Shown here one piece after another: positions 36,770 through 45,178 of a stretch of DNA of 64,000 bases. The stretch is from Mycolicibacterium sp. P9-64 (lineage in GTDB: Bacteria; Actinomycetota; Actinomycetes; Mycobacteriales; Mycobacteriaceae). The stretch covers positions 496,001-560,000 of the forward strand of contig NZ_NPKO01000001.1 in NCBI RefSeq assembly GCF_008329605.1, given 5' to 3'. Each line of letters opens with the position of its first letter. The stretch's first letter is position 1. The notes beneath the pieces are model-generated. The model saw only the letters and a list, made by a program, of their open reading frames with translations, had not been told where the DNA came from and made no database searches. A program made the position numbers and the translations under genes.

Positions 36770-36920
36770 CGGCCTCGCGGGCGTGCTCCTCCTCGGAGGC
36801 GGGCACGTCCTCGGTGCGCAGCACCACCACGCCGTCGTCGTCGGCGTCGAACAACACCTCAGAGACCATCATGCAGTTGCCCGACGAGATGCAGGCGTCC
36901 CGATCCGCGGTCAACTTCAC
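36732..36920 (-). CDS. 3Fe-4S ferredoxin, redox partner of the adjacent P450
   Basis: The GTG at 36920 overlaps the P450 stop (GTGA) and gives 62 residues. The cluster ligands are Cys10, Cys16 (CISSGNC) and Cys54 (FCPASALRL), the pattern of single-[3Fe-4S] ferredoxins coupled to bacterial P450s. The acidic surface suits docking. It delivers electrons to the P450; the reductase must be encoded elsewhere. The gene was missed by the longest frame, which starts inside the P450 gene. Confidence 0.85.
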   Translation of the reverse strand: MKLTADRDACISSGNCMMVSEVLFDADDDGVVVLRTEDVPASEEEHAREAVRFCPASALRLE

Positions 36921-38122
36921 CACGTCACCGCCAACGACCGTAGCCCGTAGATGAAGTGGAACGAGCGGAACTCGACGTCGGCGAACTCCTCGGCGAGTGC
37001 GAGATTCGGGAACCGGCGGAACAGGGCGGGCCACGCGATCCGCATCTCCATCCGCGCGAGCGATGCACCGAGGCAATGGTGCACGCCGTGCCCGAACGCG
37101 AGGTGCCCTGGCGCGCCACGGTGAATGTCCAAAACATCTGGCGACGAGGTGAATTCGGGGTCCCGGTTGCCCGCGGGCAGTGAAACGAAGACCAGCTCAC
37201 CCGCAGGAATCCGAACCCCGGAGAGCTCGACGTCGGCGGTGGTGAACCGCGGGATGCCGGTGTGCACGATGGACAGCCACCGCAGCAGTTCCTCGACGGC
37301 GGGCCCGACGGCGTCGGGGTCGTCACGCACGGCGGCCAGCTGGTCGGGGTGCCGCAGCAGCGCGAGCGTGCCAAGCCCCAACATGTTCGACGTCGTCTCG
37401 TGCCCGGCGAGCAGCAGCAGGCTGGCAATGCCGACGAGCTCGTCGTCGGTCAGCTCGTCGCCGTGCTCGCGGATGAGCATGCCGAGGACATCGTCACCGG
37501 GATGGCTGCGGGCCCTGCTCACCAGCGAGAGCATGTAGGCGCGACCCTGCCGTTGCAGCTCGAAACGTTCGGGGATGGGGATCGACATGTCGAGCTGACG
37601 CGCGGTTCGCGCCTGGAAGTCGGCGCGGTCCTCGTAGGGCACGCCGAGCAATTCGCAGATCACCAGCGACGGGATGGGTAGCGCGAAGGCTTCGACGAGA
37701 TCGGCTGGCGCACCGGCGTTCTCCATCGTGTCGAGATGCTCGCCGACGATGGCGACGATCCGCGGCTCCAGTTGCTTGATCCGGCGGAAGTTGAACGCCG
37801 GGGTGAGCATGCGGCGCAACCGCTGGTGCTCGGGCGGGTCGAGGCCCAGCAGGTTGCCTGCCCGTGCAGCAGCGAGTTCCTCGTCCGTCATCGGCGGTGC
37901 GCCAGGCATCACGAAACCGGGTGGCCGGCCGTTCGAGAAGTGCTCGTAATCCGACAGCACCACCTTGATGTCGTCGTGGCGGGTGACCAGGTAGACGTTC
38001 ATGCCGAACGCATTGACCACCGTGCGCACACCGGTGGTCTCTCTGATCTCGCCGAGCTCCGCGGTCGGGTCGAACGCGTTGCGGCGCATGTGCACCGGTG
38101 GCAGCTCCGCGGCTTGGGTCAT
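36917..38122 (-). CDS. Cytochrome P450
   Basis: The ATG at 38122 (MTQAAELPPV) gives 401 residues and lies 7 nt after a TACCGT box; an upstream GTG at 38158 is the alternative. P450 landmarks are present: AGHETT on the I-helix (239-244), ExxR (Glu278, Arg281), and the heme loop FGHGVHHCLG with Cys350. It inserts one oxygen atom into an organic substrate using electrons from the ferredoxin encoded immediately downstream. The family number and substrate are not decidable by eye. Confidence 0.9.
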   Translation of the reverse strand: MTQAAELPPVHMRRNAFDPTAELGEIRETTGVRTVVNAFGMNVYLVTRHDDIKVVLSDYEHFSNGRPPGFVMPGAPPMTDEELAAARAGNLLGLDPPEHQRLRRMLTPAFNFRRIKQLEPRIVAIVGEHLDTMENAGAPADLVEAFALPIPSLVICELLGVPYEDRADFQARTARQLDMSIPIPERFELQRQGRAYMLSLVSRARSHPGDDVLGMLIREHGDELTDDELVGIASLLLLAGHETTSNMLGLGTLALLRHPDQLAAVRDDPDAVGPAVEELLRWLSIVHTGIPRFTTADVELSGVRIPAGELVFVSLPAGNRDPEFTSSPDVLDIHRGAPGHLAFGHGVHHCLGASLARMEMRIAWPALFRRFPNLALAEEFADVEFRSFHFIYGLRSLAVTW

Positions 38123-38268
38123 GCATTCGACGGTACCGACGATTTCCAATCGTGCCACCGACCAGAATCAACGGCGATGTCGCTGGACGACGCGCAGGCT
38201 TGGGCGACGCGGCCCATGATCGACGAGAAGTATTGGGGGGAAAGCAAAGATAATCCGACGTGCGACCG

Positions 38269-39093
38269 TCACCGCGCCAGGAAATCCTCCATCAGCTGAT
38301 TGACCAACGCCGGGTTCTCCAGCGCGGCCAGATGCGCGACCCCGTCGAGAATCACGAACGACGAACCGGGGATCGCATCGGCCATCGCCTTGGTCTCGGG
38401 ATTGGGGAACGTCGCATCCTCGACGCCTGCGACCACCAGGACGGGCGTCGTCACCCGGCTGAGTAGCGCCCGCTGGTCGGGCCGGCGCGGGACCACGCTG
38501 CGCACTGCCCACGCGCCCGAGTCGAGGTCGACGGCCTGCACGGCCGCGCGTACGTAGGCGACGACGTCGGGCCGCTCCCGAAACGTGGTGGGCCCCAGGA
38601 ACGCCTTGAGCACCGACCGGGTCAGCGGCGGCTTGATTCCGCCCAGCCATCCGGCCATTCGAAGCAGGACGCCGTACTCGAGCTTCTGCCATCCGCCCGC
38701 GGCCGACGCCGTGCAGTTCATCAGCACGGCCTTGCCGATGCGGTCGGGATGGGTGGCGGCGAACGTTCCGCCGATCATGCCGCCCCAGGAGTTTCCGACG
38801 AAGTGCGCGCGGTCGATGCCGAGGCCGTCGAGTACGTCGACGATGGTGTGCGCGCACTCGTCGAACGTGAACGTCGTTGTGAGCGACTGGCTTTGGCCGT
38901 GCCCAGGTGAGTCGATCAACACCACCTTGTAGCGTTCGGCGAAGTGCGCGGCCTGCGCCGCCCACATGTCACCGCTCATCAGCAGGCTGGGCCAGAACAG
39001 GATCGCCTCGCCGTCGCCGGCGGTTTGCGCGCTGATCCGGCCAAGGGTGGTGTCGACCGCGACGCGATCGAATTTGGGCTCCACGTGATCCAC
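38269..39093 (-). CDS. Alpha/beta-fold hydrolase
   Basis: The GTG at 39093 lies 10 bp downstream of the antiporter gene stop and gives 274 residues. The nucleophile elbow GNSWGGM contains Ser102. The likely acid is Asp in VAGVEDATFP near 223 and the base is His in DGVAHLAAL near 252. The order fits the esterase/epoxide hydrolase/C-C hydrolase superfamily. There is no signal peptide, so it acts in the cytoplasm. It is probably transcribed with the antiporter. The substrate is unknown. Confidence 0.8.
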   Translation of the reverse strand: MDHVEPKFDRVAVDTTLGRISAQTAGDGEAILFWPSLLMSGDMWAAQAAHFAERYKVVLIDSPGHGQSQSLTTTFTFDECAHTIVDVLDGLGIDRAHFVGNSWGGMIGGTFAATHPDRIGKAVLMNCTASAAGGWQKLEYGVLLRMAGWLGGIKPPLTRSVLKAFLGPTTFRERPDVVAYVRAAVQAVDLDSGAWAVRSVVPRRPDQRALLSRVTTPVLVVAGVEDATFPNPETKAMADAIPGSSFVILDGVAHLAALENPALVNQLMEDFLAR

Positions 39094-39103
39094 GCTAGCG
39101 CGC

Positions 39104-40699
39104 TCAGTCGCGGTTGAGCGTGGCCTCCTCGAGGTCCAGCCCGTGGAGCACGGACCGCAGCACCTCGTCGTCGATGTGCCCGGAGTCGCGTTCGGCGATG
39201 AACGCCTCACGTTCGGCGGCCAGCATTTCCAGCCGTAGCCGCTTGAACGCCGCCGACGGGCTTTCGCCGATCTCGTCGTCGCCGCGGCCCAGCCGCCGCT
39301 CCCACGCGGCGTTCTGCCGGCGGGTGTTCCAACTGCGCAGGATCGTTGCCGCGCGCTGGTGCACGTCGGACTGTGCACGCTCCTCGGCGAGCAGTTCGTC
39401 GAGCCGGTCGGACGCAGCCTTGGCGGCCCTGGTCTGGGCGGCGGCCTCCTCGATGGCGTCGCGTGCGGCGTCCTCGTTCTGCACGTCGAGCACCTTGATC
39501 AGCCACGGCAGCGTCAGCCCGTGCAGCAGCAGGGTGCCGACGACCACCACGAACGTGAGGAAGACGAGCTGCGGGCGGCCGGGGAACTCGGCCCCCGACG
39601 CCGTCGTCACGGGAACGGCGAACGCCGCGGCCAGCGACACCACGCCGCGCATGCCTGCCCACGCCACGATGAACACTTGGGCGGCCGTCGGTTTCGGTTC
39701 GTTGCGTCGGATGCGCGGCGACAACATCCTCGGCAGGTAGGCGAACGTGAAGACCCAGATGATCCGGACGCCGATCACGGTCGCCAGCACCGCAGCCGAC
39801 GCGGTCGCGAGGATCATCGCGGAGATCCCGGTGAGCTCGCCGACCACGGTCGGCAGCTGCAGGCCGATCAGCAGGAAGGCGAACGACTCGAGCACGAACT
39901 GCACGGCCCGCCACACCGCGCCGTCCTGCAGTCGGGTGGCGTAGCTCGCGCGGGTCGAGCGCTGACCGATGATCAGCGCGGCGACCACCACCGCGATCAC
40001 GCCGGAGCCGTGCACCTCCTCGGCGAGCAGGTAGATGAAGAACGGCGCCACCAAACCGATGGCGCTCTCCACCAACGGGTCGTCGAACCACGACCGAATC
40101 GCCACGATCAACCAGCCCATCGCGCCGCCGACGACCGCACCTCCCGCCGCGGCAAGCGCGAACGTCGTCAGCCCCGAACTCCACGTGGCTGCGGTGCCGA
40201 TCGCCGCCAACAGTGCGACCTTGTACGCGGTCAGCGCCGTGGCGTCGTTGAGCAGGCTCTCCCCGCCAAGCAACGTCATGATCTGGCGGGGCAGCCCGAG
40301 CCTGCGGCCGATCGCCGCAGCCGACACTGCGTCCGGTGGCGCGACGATCGCGCCCAGCGTCAGCGCCGCGGCGATGGTCAGCTCCGGCACCGTATGGAAG
40401 GCGACTACGCCGACGGCGAACGTCGTGGCGAGCGGCAGGCCCACCGCGAGCAGCCCGATCGGCCGGACGTTGCGGCGCAGGTTGACGTAGCTGCTCTCCA
40501 AGCCCGCCGACCACAGCAGCGGGGGCAGGATCACGAACAACACCAGGTTGGGCTCGAATTCGATGCCCTTCAGGCCAGGGATCGAGCCGGCCAGCAGGCC
40601 TGCGACCACCAGGGCGAGCGGCGCGGAAATGTCGAAGCGGCGGGCCACGCCGGCCAGGAGCACCGACACCACCAGCACCGCGAGCAGTGAGGCACCCAC
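39104..40699 (-). CDS. CPA1-family Na+/H+ antiporter (NhaP-like)
   Basis: The 531-residue protein starts at a GTG with AGGAGGT 7 nt upstream. About twelve membrane spans fill residues 1-410, including the transport motif APPDAVSAAAIGRRLGLPRQI and the GESLLNDATALTAY segment holding the Asn-Asp ion-binding pair, typical of CPA1 exchangers. A helical charged C-terminal domain of about 110 residues follows. It expels Na+ (or K+) for H+. Its start is only 26 bp from the divergent zinc-finger gene, so the two promoters overlap. Confidence 0.88.
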   Translation of the reverse strand: MGASLLAVLVVSVLLAGVARRFDISAPLALVVAGLLAGSIPGLKGIEFEPNLVLFVILPPLLWSAGLESSYVNLRRNVRPIGLLAVGLPLATTFAVGVVAFHTVPELTIAAALTLGAIVAPPDAVSAAAIGRRLGLPRQIMTLLGGESLLNDATALTAYKVALLAAIGTAATWSSGLTTFALAAAGGAVVGGAMGWLIVAIRSWFDDPLVESAIGLVAPFFIYLLAEEVHGSGVIAVVVAALIIGQRSTRASYATRLQDGAVWRAVQFVLESFAFLLIGLQLPTVVGELTGISAMILATASAAVLATVIGVRIIWVFTFAYLPRMLSPRIRRNEPKPTAAQVFIVAWAGMRGVVSLAAAFAVPVTTASGAEFPGRPQLVFLTFVVVVGTLLLHGLTLPWLIKVLDVQNEDAARDAIEEAAAQTRAAKAASDRLDELLAEERAQSDVHQRAATILRSWNTRRQNAAWERRLGRGDDEIGESPSAAFKRLRLEMLAAEREAFIAERDSGHIDDEVLRSVLHGLDLEEATLNRD

Positions 40700-40725
40700 G
40701 TAGCCGACCTCCTATCCTTGGCAAC

Positions 40726-41034
40726 ATGCTCAAGAGAACGCGCCGACGCGACGTCGATGCCGCGCCTCGCGTCTGCGAGCACCTGGCAGACGCCGTCGAC
40801 GCCACGGAGCCCGAACCTCTCACCCCCGGCCAATGCCAGGGATGCAGCGAACTGGGCGAGAGTACCTGGGCGCACCTGCGGATGTGTTTGAACTGTGGGC
40901 ACGTGGGCTGCTGCGACTCGAGCCCACATCAACACGCGGCCGCGCACTTTCACGCGTCGGGCCATCCCGTGATGCGGTCGATCGAGCCGGGCGAAACCTG
41001 GCGCTGGTGCTATGTCGACATCCGGCTGGATTGA
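40726..41034 (+). CDS. UBP-type zinc finger domain protein
   Basis: The ATG at 40726 lies 7 nt after a TATCCT box (40713-40718), predicting a leaderless mRNA, and gives 102 residues. The pattern CEHL ... CQGCSELG ... MCLNCGHVGCCDSSPHQHAAAHFHASGHPV matches the UBP (ubiquitin hydrolase-type) zinc finger with its Cys/His ligands. Mycobacteria have no ubiquitin but do have Pup; the ligand of bacterial UBP fingers is not settled. The promoter region is shared with the antiporter gene. Confidence 0.85.
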   Translation: MLKRTRRRDVDAAPRVCEHLADAVDATEPEPLTPGQCQGCSELGESTWAHLRMCLNCGHVGCCDSSPHQHAAAHFHASGHPVMRSIEPGETWRWCYVDIRLD

Positions 41035-41057
41035 CTTCTCTGGCAGGCTAGACCGCG

Positions 41058-42149
41058 ATGACTGAACCGACCGACCACCGACCCGTGGTCATGCTGCTCA
41101 GCACTGGCGGCGCAGGCCGCGACCTGGCCTTGGCATTCGAGCGGCTGGGCGCCGTCGCCCACACCGTCAACCAGGGCGCCGACGTCGGCGTGATCAATTC
41201 GTGGATCGACACGGAGAAACCGGCGTACGTGGTCGCCGACTCTGCGGAGATCTCCACCGACGTGTTGATCGCCGCCGCCGAACACGACGCCGTCGAGGTC
41301 TTTCCGACGCCCCGCGGTGCCCGGCTCAGCCTCGACCGCGAAGGTCTGCGACGGCTGGCCGCCGACGAGCTCGGGCTGCCGACCGTGCCGTTCTGGTTCG
41401 CCGGTTCCGAGGAGGAGCTCGCGGTTGTCGCCGAGCACGCGGGGTTCCCGCTGGTCGTGACGCCGGTAGCGGGCCCTCCCACTGCGGGGCAGTCCGTGCT
41501 GACCAGGCAGGACGACGTCGAGCCTGCCTGGCATCGGGCCATCGCCGCGGGCCACACCCCAAGCCGGGTTTTGGTGGAGACCGTCGTCGAGGTCGACGAC
41601 GAGGTCACCATGCTCACCGTCCGCAGCGTCGGACCCACCGGGCCGACGGTGCAGTTCTGCGAACCGATCGGGCACCGGCAGTCCGACGGCGGGCCGTTGG
41701 AGACGTGGCAGCCACATCAGATGTCGCCTGCCGCGCTGGACGCAGCCCGATCGATCGCCGCGCGGATCGTCAACTCGCTCGGTGGGCGCGGTGTATTCAA
41801 CGTCGAGCTTCTGGTCAAGGGCGACGAGGTGTACTTCTCGTCGGTGCGGCCGAGGCCGGACGACGTGGGCCTGCTGACGTTGCGGTCGCAGCGGCTTTCC
41901 CAGTTCGAACTGCACGCCCGCGCGATTCTCGGGCTGTCGGTCGACACCATCATGATCTCGCCGGCCGCCGCCGAGGTGCTGCACGAAGGGCCTGGCACCG
42001 GGGTGCTGGCCGATGCCCTGGACGTGGCCGAGAGCGACGTGCGCGTGCTCGACGGGCTGTCCGTCGCCCTGGCCACTGCACCCGACGTGGTTCGCGCACG
42101 TGACCGCGCGCACCAGGTGTTGGCGGCCCTGCGCAAGCCGGAAGCGTGA
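41058..42149 (+). CDS. purT: PurT-family ATP-grasp protein, probably degenerate
   Basis: The 363-residue product aligns from end to end with PurT, formate-dependent GAR transformylase (CEPIGHRQSDGGPLETWQPH and GARLSLDREGLRRLAADELG are close matches). Key sites are altered. The ATP-binding lysine of the VVKPV motif is Thr135 (VVTPV). The SSGKGQ loop is PPTAGQ. The metal-binding Glu of FSEVSPRPHDTG is Ser262 (FSSVRPRPDDVG). The glycine-rich GSGELGKE near the N-terminus is STGGAGRD, and about 18 residues after it are missing. Normal PurT has about 390-420 residues. It stands at the Rv0389 position but is unlikely to have normal activity. Confidence 0.75.
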   Translation: MTEPTDHRPVVMLLSTGGAGRDLALAFERLGAVAHTVNQGADVGVINSWIDTEKPAYVVADSAEISTDVLIAAAEHDAVEVFPTPRGARLSLDREGLRRLAADELGLPTVPFWFAGSEEELAVVAEHAGFPLVVTPVAGPPTAGQSVLTRQDDVEPAWHRAIAAGHTPSRVLVETVVEVDDEVTMLTVRSVGPTGPTVQFCEPIGHRQSDGGPLETWQPHQMSPAALDAARSIAARIVNSLGGRGVFNVELLVKGDEVYFSSVRPRPDDVGLLTLRSQRLSQFELHARAILGLSVDTIMISPAAAEVLHEGPGTGVLADALDVAESDVRVLDGLSVALATAPDVVRARDRAHQVLAALRKPEA

Positions 42150-42595
42150 CCGAGCCCCAGCCCGAGCCGGAGGCGGACCGGCCCACGATCGCGCCGTTCG
42201 TGGGCGCACTGGTCGTCGTGGTGCTCATCGTGATCGGAATCGTGGTAGCGAACTCCTTCAACGGCGACGGCCCCACCCCCGAGCAGGACGTGAGCCGGGC
42301 GGTCGTCGGCCAGAACGATGCGATGCAACGGCAGAACTTCTCCGGCTTCCGCGAGTTCACCTGCCGCGCCCAGCAGGGCACCGAGGCCGACTTCCTTGGT
42401 CGGCAACGCGATTCGGTGGCCAAGAACGGTGAACGCTACGTCGACGGCGTGCGCAACGTGCGGATCGACGGCGACCAGGCCGCCGCCGACGCGACCTATC
42501 ACTTCGACAAGACACCGGACACCACGTCGGTGACGGAACTGGCCATCGTGCGCGAGGACGGTGCGTGGAAGGTGTGCTCGCCCGCCCTCAGTTAG
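42146..42595 (+). CDS. Single-span membrane protein with extracytoplasmic NTF2-like/DUF4878-type domain
   Basis: The GTG at 42146 overlaps the PurT-like gene stop (GTGA) and gives 149 residues. A short Pro/Glu-rich cytoplasmic tail is followed by a membrane span at about 17-37 and an outer domain with NFSGFREFTCRAQQG and a C-terminal ELAIVREDGAWKVCSPALS. The paired cysteines (in FTCRA and KVCSP) may form a disulfide. The domain resembles those at 13136-13705 and 27832-28614. The function is unknown. It lies in the run leading to the rhodanese and metZ genes. Confidence 0.7.
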   Translation: MTEPQPEPEADRPTIAPFVGALVVVVLIVIGIVVANSFNGDGPTPEQDVSRAVVGQNDAMQRQNFSGFREFTCRAQQGTEADFLGRQRDSVAKNGERYVDGVRNVRIDGDQAAADATYHFDKTPDTTSVTELAIVREDGAWKVCSPALS

Positions 42596-42614
42596 GTATG
42601 GGAGACTCGCGATC

Positions 42615-43028
42615 GTGAGCTACGCGGGAGACATAACGCCGCAGCAGGCCTGGGACCTGCTGAATGACGATCCCGAGGCCGTGCTCGTTGACTGCCGCAC
42701 CTCCGCTGAATGGCGCTTCGTCGGTGTGCCCGACCTTTCCGGTCTCGGGCGCGACGTCGTCTACGTCGAGTGGACTGGCAGCGACGGCAAGCACAACGAC
42801 GGCTTCGTGGACGACCTGATCGCCGCGGGTGTGACGCCCGGTGAGCGGCCGGTGGTCTTCCTGTGTCGCTCGGGCAACCGTTCGATCGGGGCCGCCGAGG
42901 CGGCCACCGAGGTGGGCATCGCGCCGTCGTACAACGTGCTCGACGGCTTCGAGGGCAACCTCGACGAACACGAGCACCGCGGCGGAACGGGCTGGAAGGC
43001 CATCGGACTCCCTTGGACGCAGTCATGA
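42615..43028 (+). CDS. Rhodanese-like sulfurtransferase (Rv0390-like)
   Basis: The GTG at 42615, with GGAGA upstream, gives 137 residues. A single rhodanese domain carries VLVDCRTSAEWRFVGVPD and the active-site loop FLCRSGNRS with Cys84. It transfers sulfane sulfur. Its overlap with metZ (ATGA) makes a role in sulfur supply or detoxification around homocysteine synthesis plausible, as in M. tuberculosis Rv0390-Rv0391. Longer frames reach back into the preceding gene and are not used. Confidence 0.85.
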   Translation: MSYAGDITPQQAWDLLNDDPEAVLVDCRTSAEWRFVGVPDLSGLGRDVVYVEWTGSDGKHNDGFVDDLIAAGVTPGERPVVFLCRSGNRSIGAAEAATEVGIAPSYNVLDGFEGNLDEHEHRGGTGWKAIGLPWTQS

Positions 43029-44284
43029 CCGCGCCAGAGGGCCGGGCGGACGGTGGAGTCCCTTCGGTTCGCATTCCCGCCGCACTGCCCGACGGAGTCA
43101 GCCAGGCCACCATCGGGGTGCGCGGCGGCCTGCTGCGGTCGGGCTTCGAGGAGACCGCCGAGGCGCTGTACCTGACGTCCGGGTACGTCTACGAGACGGC
43201 TGCCAGCGCCGAGAAGGCGTTCACCGGTGAGATCGACCGCTACGTCTACTCGCGCTACGGCAACCCCACCATCACGATGTTCGAGGAGCGGCTGCGCCTG
43301 ATCGAGGGCGCGCCTGCGGCGTTCGCGACGGCCACCGGCATGGCCGCCGTGTTCACCGCGCTTGGCGCGCTGCTTGGCGCGGGTGACCGGCTCGTCGCCG
43401 CGCGCAGCCTGTTCGGTTCGTGCTTCGTGGTGTGCAACGAGATCCTGCCGCGTTGGGGTGTGGAGACGGTGTTCGTCGACGGTGAAGACCTCGCCCAGTG
43501 GGAGGAGGCGCTGTCGGTGCCGACCCAGGCGGTGTTCTTCGAGACGCCGTCCAACCCGATGCAGTCGCTGGTGGACATCGCCGCGGTCTGCGATCTCGCG
43601 CATGCTGCAGGTGCAAAGGTGGTGCTGGACAACGTCTTCGCCACACCGCTGCTGCAGCAGGGTCTCCCCTTGGGCGCCGACGTGGTGGTCTACTCGGGCA
43701 CCAAGCACATCGACGGCCAGGGCCGCGTGCTCGGCGGTGCGATCCTCGGCGACAAGGACTACATCGACGGTCCGGTGCAGAAGCTGATGCGCCACACCGG
43801 TCCTGCGATCAGTGCGTTCAACGCCTGGACGATGCTCAAAGGCCTTGAGACGCTGGCTGTTCGGGTGGATTACTCAAACCGGTCGGCGCACCGCATCGCC
43901 GAGTTCCTGGAGGCACATCCCGCGGTGTCGTGGGTCAAGTACCCCTTCCTGGAATCGCATCCTCAGTTCGACCTTGCCAAGCGGCAGATGCGCGGCGGTG
44001 GAACGGTGGTGACGTTCGAGTTGGCGAGCGCCGGCGGAGCCGGCAATCCAGACGCGGCCAAGGAGCGGGCGTTCGAGGTGCTCGACAAGCTGCAGGTGAT
44101 CGACATCTCCAACAACCTCGGTGACGCCAAGTCGTTGATCACGCATCCGGCGACCACGACACATCGCGCCATGGGACCCGAGGGTCGGGCGGCGATCGGG
44201 TTGGGCGACGGGGTCGTGCGCGTGTCGATCGGCCTCGAGGGCGCCGAGGATTTGATCGCCGACCTCGACCGGGCACTCGGCTAG
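43025..44284 (+). CDS. metZ: O-succinylhomoserine sulfhydrylase
   Basis: The ATG at 43025 overlaps the rhodanese stop and gives 419 residues. It is a Cys/Met-metabolism PLP enzyme with the PLP lysine Lys227 in YSGTKHIDGQG, YSRYGNPT near the N-terminus, FFETPSNP and SLITHPATTTH. The overall sequence and the neighbouring rhodanese gene identify MetZ (Rv0391), which makes homocysteine from O-succinyl- or O-acetylhomoserine and sulfide in methionine synthesis. Confidence 0.93.
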   Translation: MTAPEGRADGGVPSVRIPAALPDGVSQATIGVRGGLLRSGFEETAEALYLTSGYVYETAASAEKAFTGEIDRYVYSRYGNPTITMFEERLRLIEGAPAAFATATGMAAVFTALGALLGAGDRLVAARSLFGSCFVVCNEILPRWGVETVFVDGEDLAQWEEALSVPTQAVFFETPSNPMQSLVDIAAVCDLAHAAGAKVVLDNVFATPLLQQGLPLGADVVVYSGTKHIDGQGRVLGGAILGDKDYIDGPVQKLMRHTGPAISAFNAWTMLKGLETLAVRVDYSNRSAHRIAEFLEAHPAVSWVKYPFLESHPQFDLAKRQMRGGGTVVTFELASAGGAGNPDAAKERAFEVLDKLQVIDISNNLGDAKSLITHPATTTHRAMGPEGRAAIGLGDGVVRVSIGLEGAEDLIADLDRALG

Positions 44285-44316
44285 CCGCCGGGCGAGCGGA
44301 GCGACGGGAGAAACCG

Positions 44317-44709
44317 ATGTCCAAGGCGAGTGCGGCCAAGAAGGCGCGGCGGAAGAGACGTCTGGTCGCGCGCAATGACCGGTGGCTGCCGGACGAGGTG
44401 CACGCCGACGTCGAGGGCGTGGCTCTGATCGCCAACGAGATCATCGGGCGGGGTTGGGAATTCGACCGCGAGTTCTCCACCGAGGACTTCATCACGTGGT
44501 ACTACCCGCCGTCGGCTGCCGAGGTCGACGACGAGTCGATCGAACCCGTCACCCGGATCTGGCTCAGTGATCCCCAGGTGCCCCACGTCATCCTGGTCGG
44601 CTCCGGCGAGACCGACGAGGTCGACTACCAGTTCACCGTCGAGCAGCTCTTCGCCCGCCTCGACGAGATCGAGGCCTACCGGATCGGCGCGCCCAAACCC
44701 GCCGTATAG
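44317..44709 (+). CDS. Conserved hypothetical protein with basic N-terminus
   Basis: The ATG at 44317 follows GGGAG and gives 130 residues. The first 18 residues are strongly basic (MSKASAAKKARRKRRLVAR), and the remainder is acidic and soluble with EIIGRGWEFDREFSTEDFITWYYPPSA. No signal peptide, span or catalytic motif is visible. The basic start could bind nucleic acid. I do not recognise the family. It begins 32 bp after metZ and may be co-transcribed. Confidence 0.6.
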   Translation: MSKASAAKKARRKRRLVARNDRWLPDEVHADVEGVALIANEIIGRGWEFDREFSTEDFITWYYPPSAAEVDDESIEPVTRIWLSDPQVPHVILVGSGETDEVDYQFTVEQLFARLDEIEAYRIGAPKPAV

Positions 44710-44815
44710 GCAATTCAGAGACCGCACAAAGCAGATGCTTAACTCCGCTAACGACACTGGTCGTCAGCCGCGTACTTCGATGAACGCGGACGGCACGCGA
44801 GAGGAGTTGGTCGAC

Positions 44816-45106
44816 ATGAGAACCAAGAAACTGCTGGCTGGTGTGGTCATTGCTGGTGGACTGGCTGCGGCCGCGGTAAGCGCAGGCGCCGGTCTGGCCG
44901 AGGCGGCACCAGGGCCAGGAACTGGTCCCATTCCCGCGTGGGGCGGACCGCCGCCTCCCGGACCCGGATGGGGACACCACGACGACCGCCGGTGGGACGG
45001 TGGCGGTGGTCCCGGGTGGGGCAACGAAGGCCCGTGGGGACCGGCGGGATGGGCCGGAGGGTGGCAGCCGCCTGGCGGAATCTGCGTGGGCGACCTCTGC
45101 ATCTAG
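44816..45106 (+). CDS. Small secreted Gly/Pro/Trp-rich protein
   Basis: The ATG at 44816 has GAGGAG upstream and gives 96 residues. A Sec signal peptide (MRTKKLLAGVVIAGGLAAAA ... AEAA) is followed by a mature chain of about 63 residues made of Pro-Gly-Trp-rich low-complexity sequence (GPPPPGPGWGHHDDRRWDGG) and a cysteine pair at the end (CVGDLCI). Such small exported proteins are common in mycobacteria. The function is unknown; low complexity suggests a flexible wall-associated protein. Confidence 0.6.
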   Translation: MRTKKLLAGVVIAGGLAAAAVSAGAGLAEAAPGPGTGPIPAWGGPPPPGPGWGHHDDRRWDGGGGPGWGNEGPWGPAGWAGGWQPPGGICVGDLCI

Positions 45107-45165
45107 GAGTCGTCCGACAAAGCCGTGCCGCGCCCATTAGGCCCGTCCGAAGCTGTGAATCGCGT

Positions 45166-45178
45166 TATAGTCGGGCCG
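45166..45178 (+). promoter_or_regulatory. Predicted leaderless promoter of the LuxR-type ATPase gene
   Basis: TATAGT (45166-45171) ends 6 nt before the GTG at 45178 with no Shine-Dalgarno sequence between, the arrangement of a leaderless mycobacterial promoter. It was used to fix the start. Confidence 0.45.

Noticed and set aside
38177..38299. 40-codon frame (MSLDDAQAWATRPMIDEKYW...) between the P450 and hydrolase genes
   Set aside because: It runs into the 3' end of the hydrolase gene on the other strand, lacks a ribosome site and has no recognisable domain.
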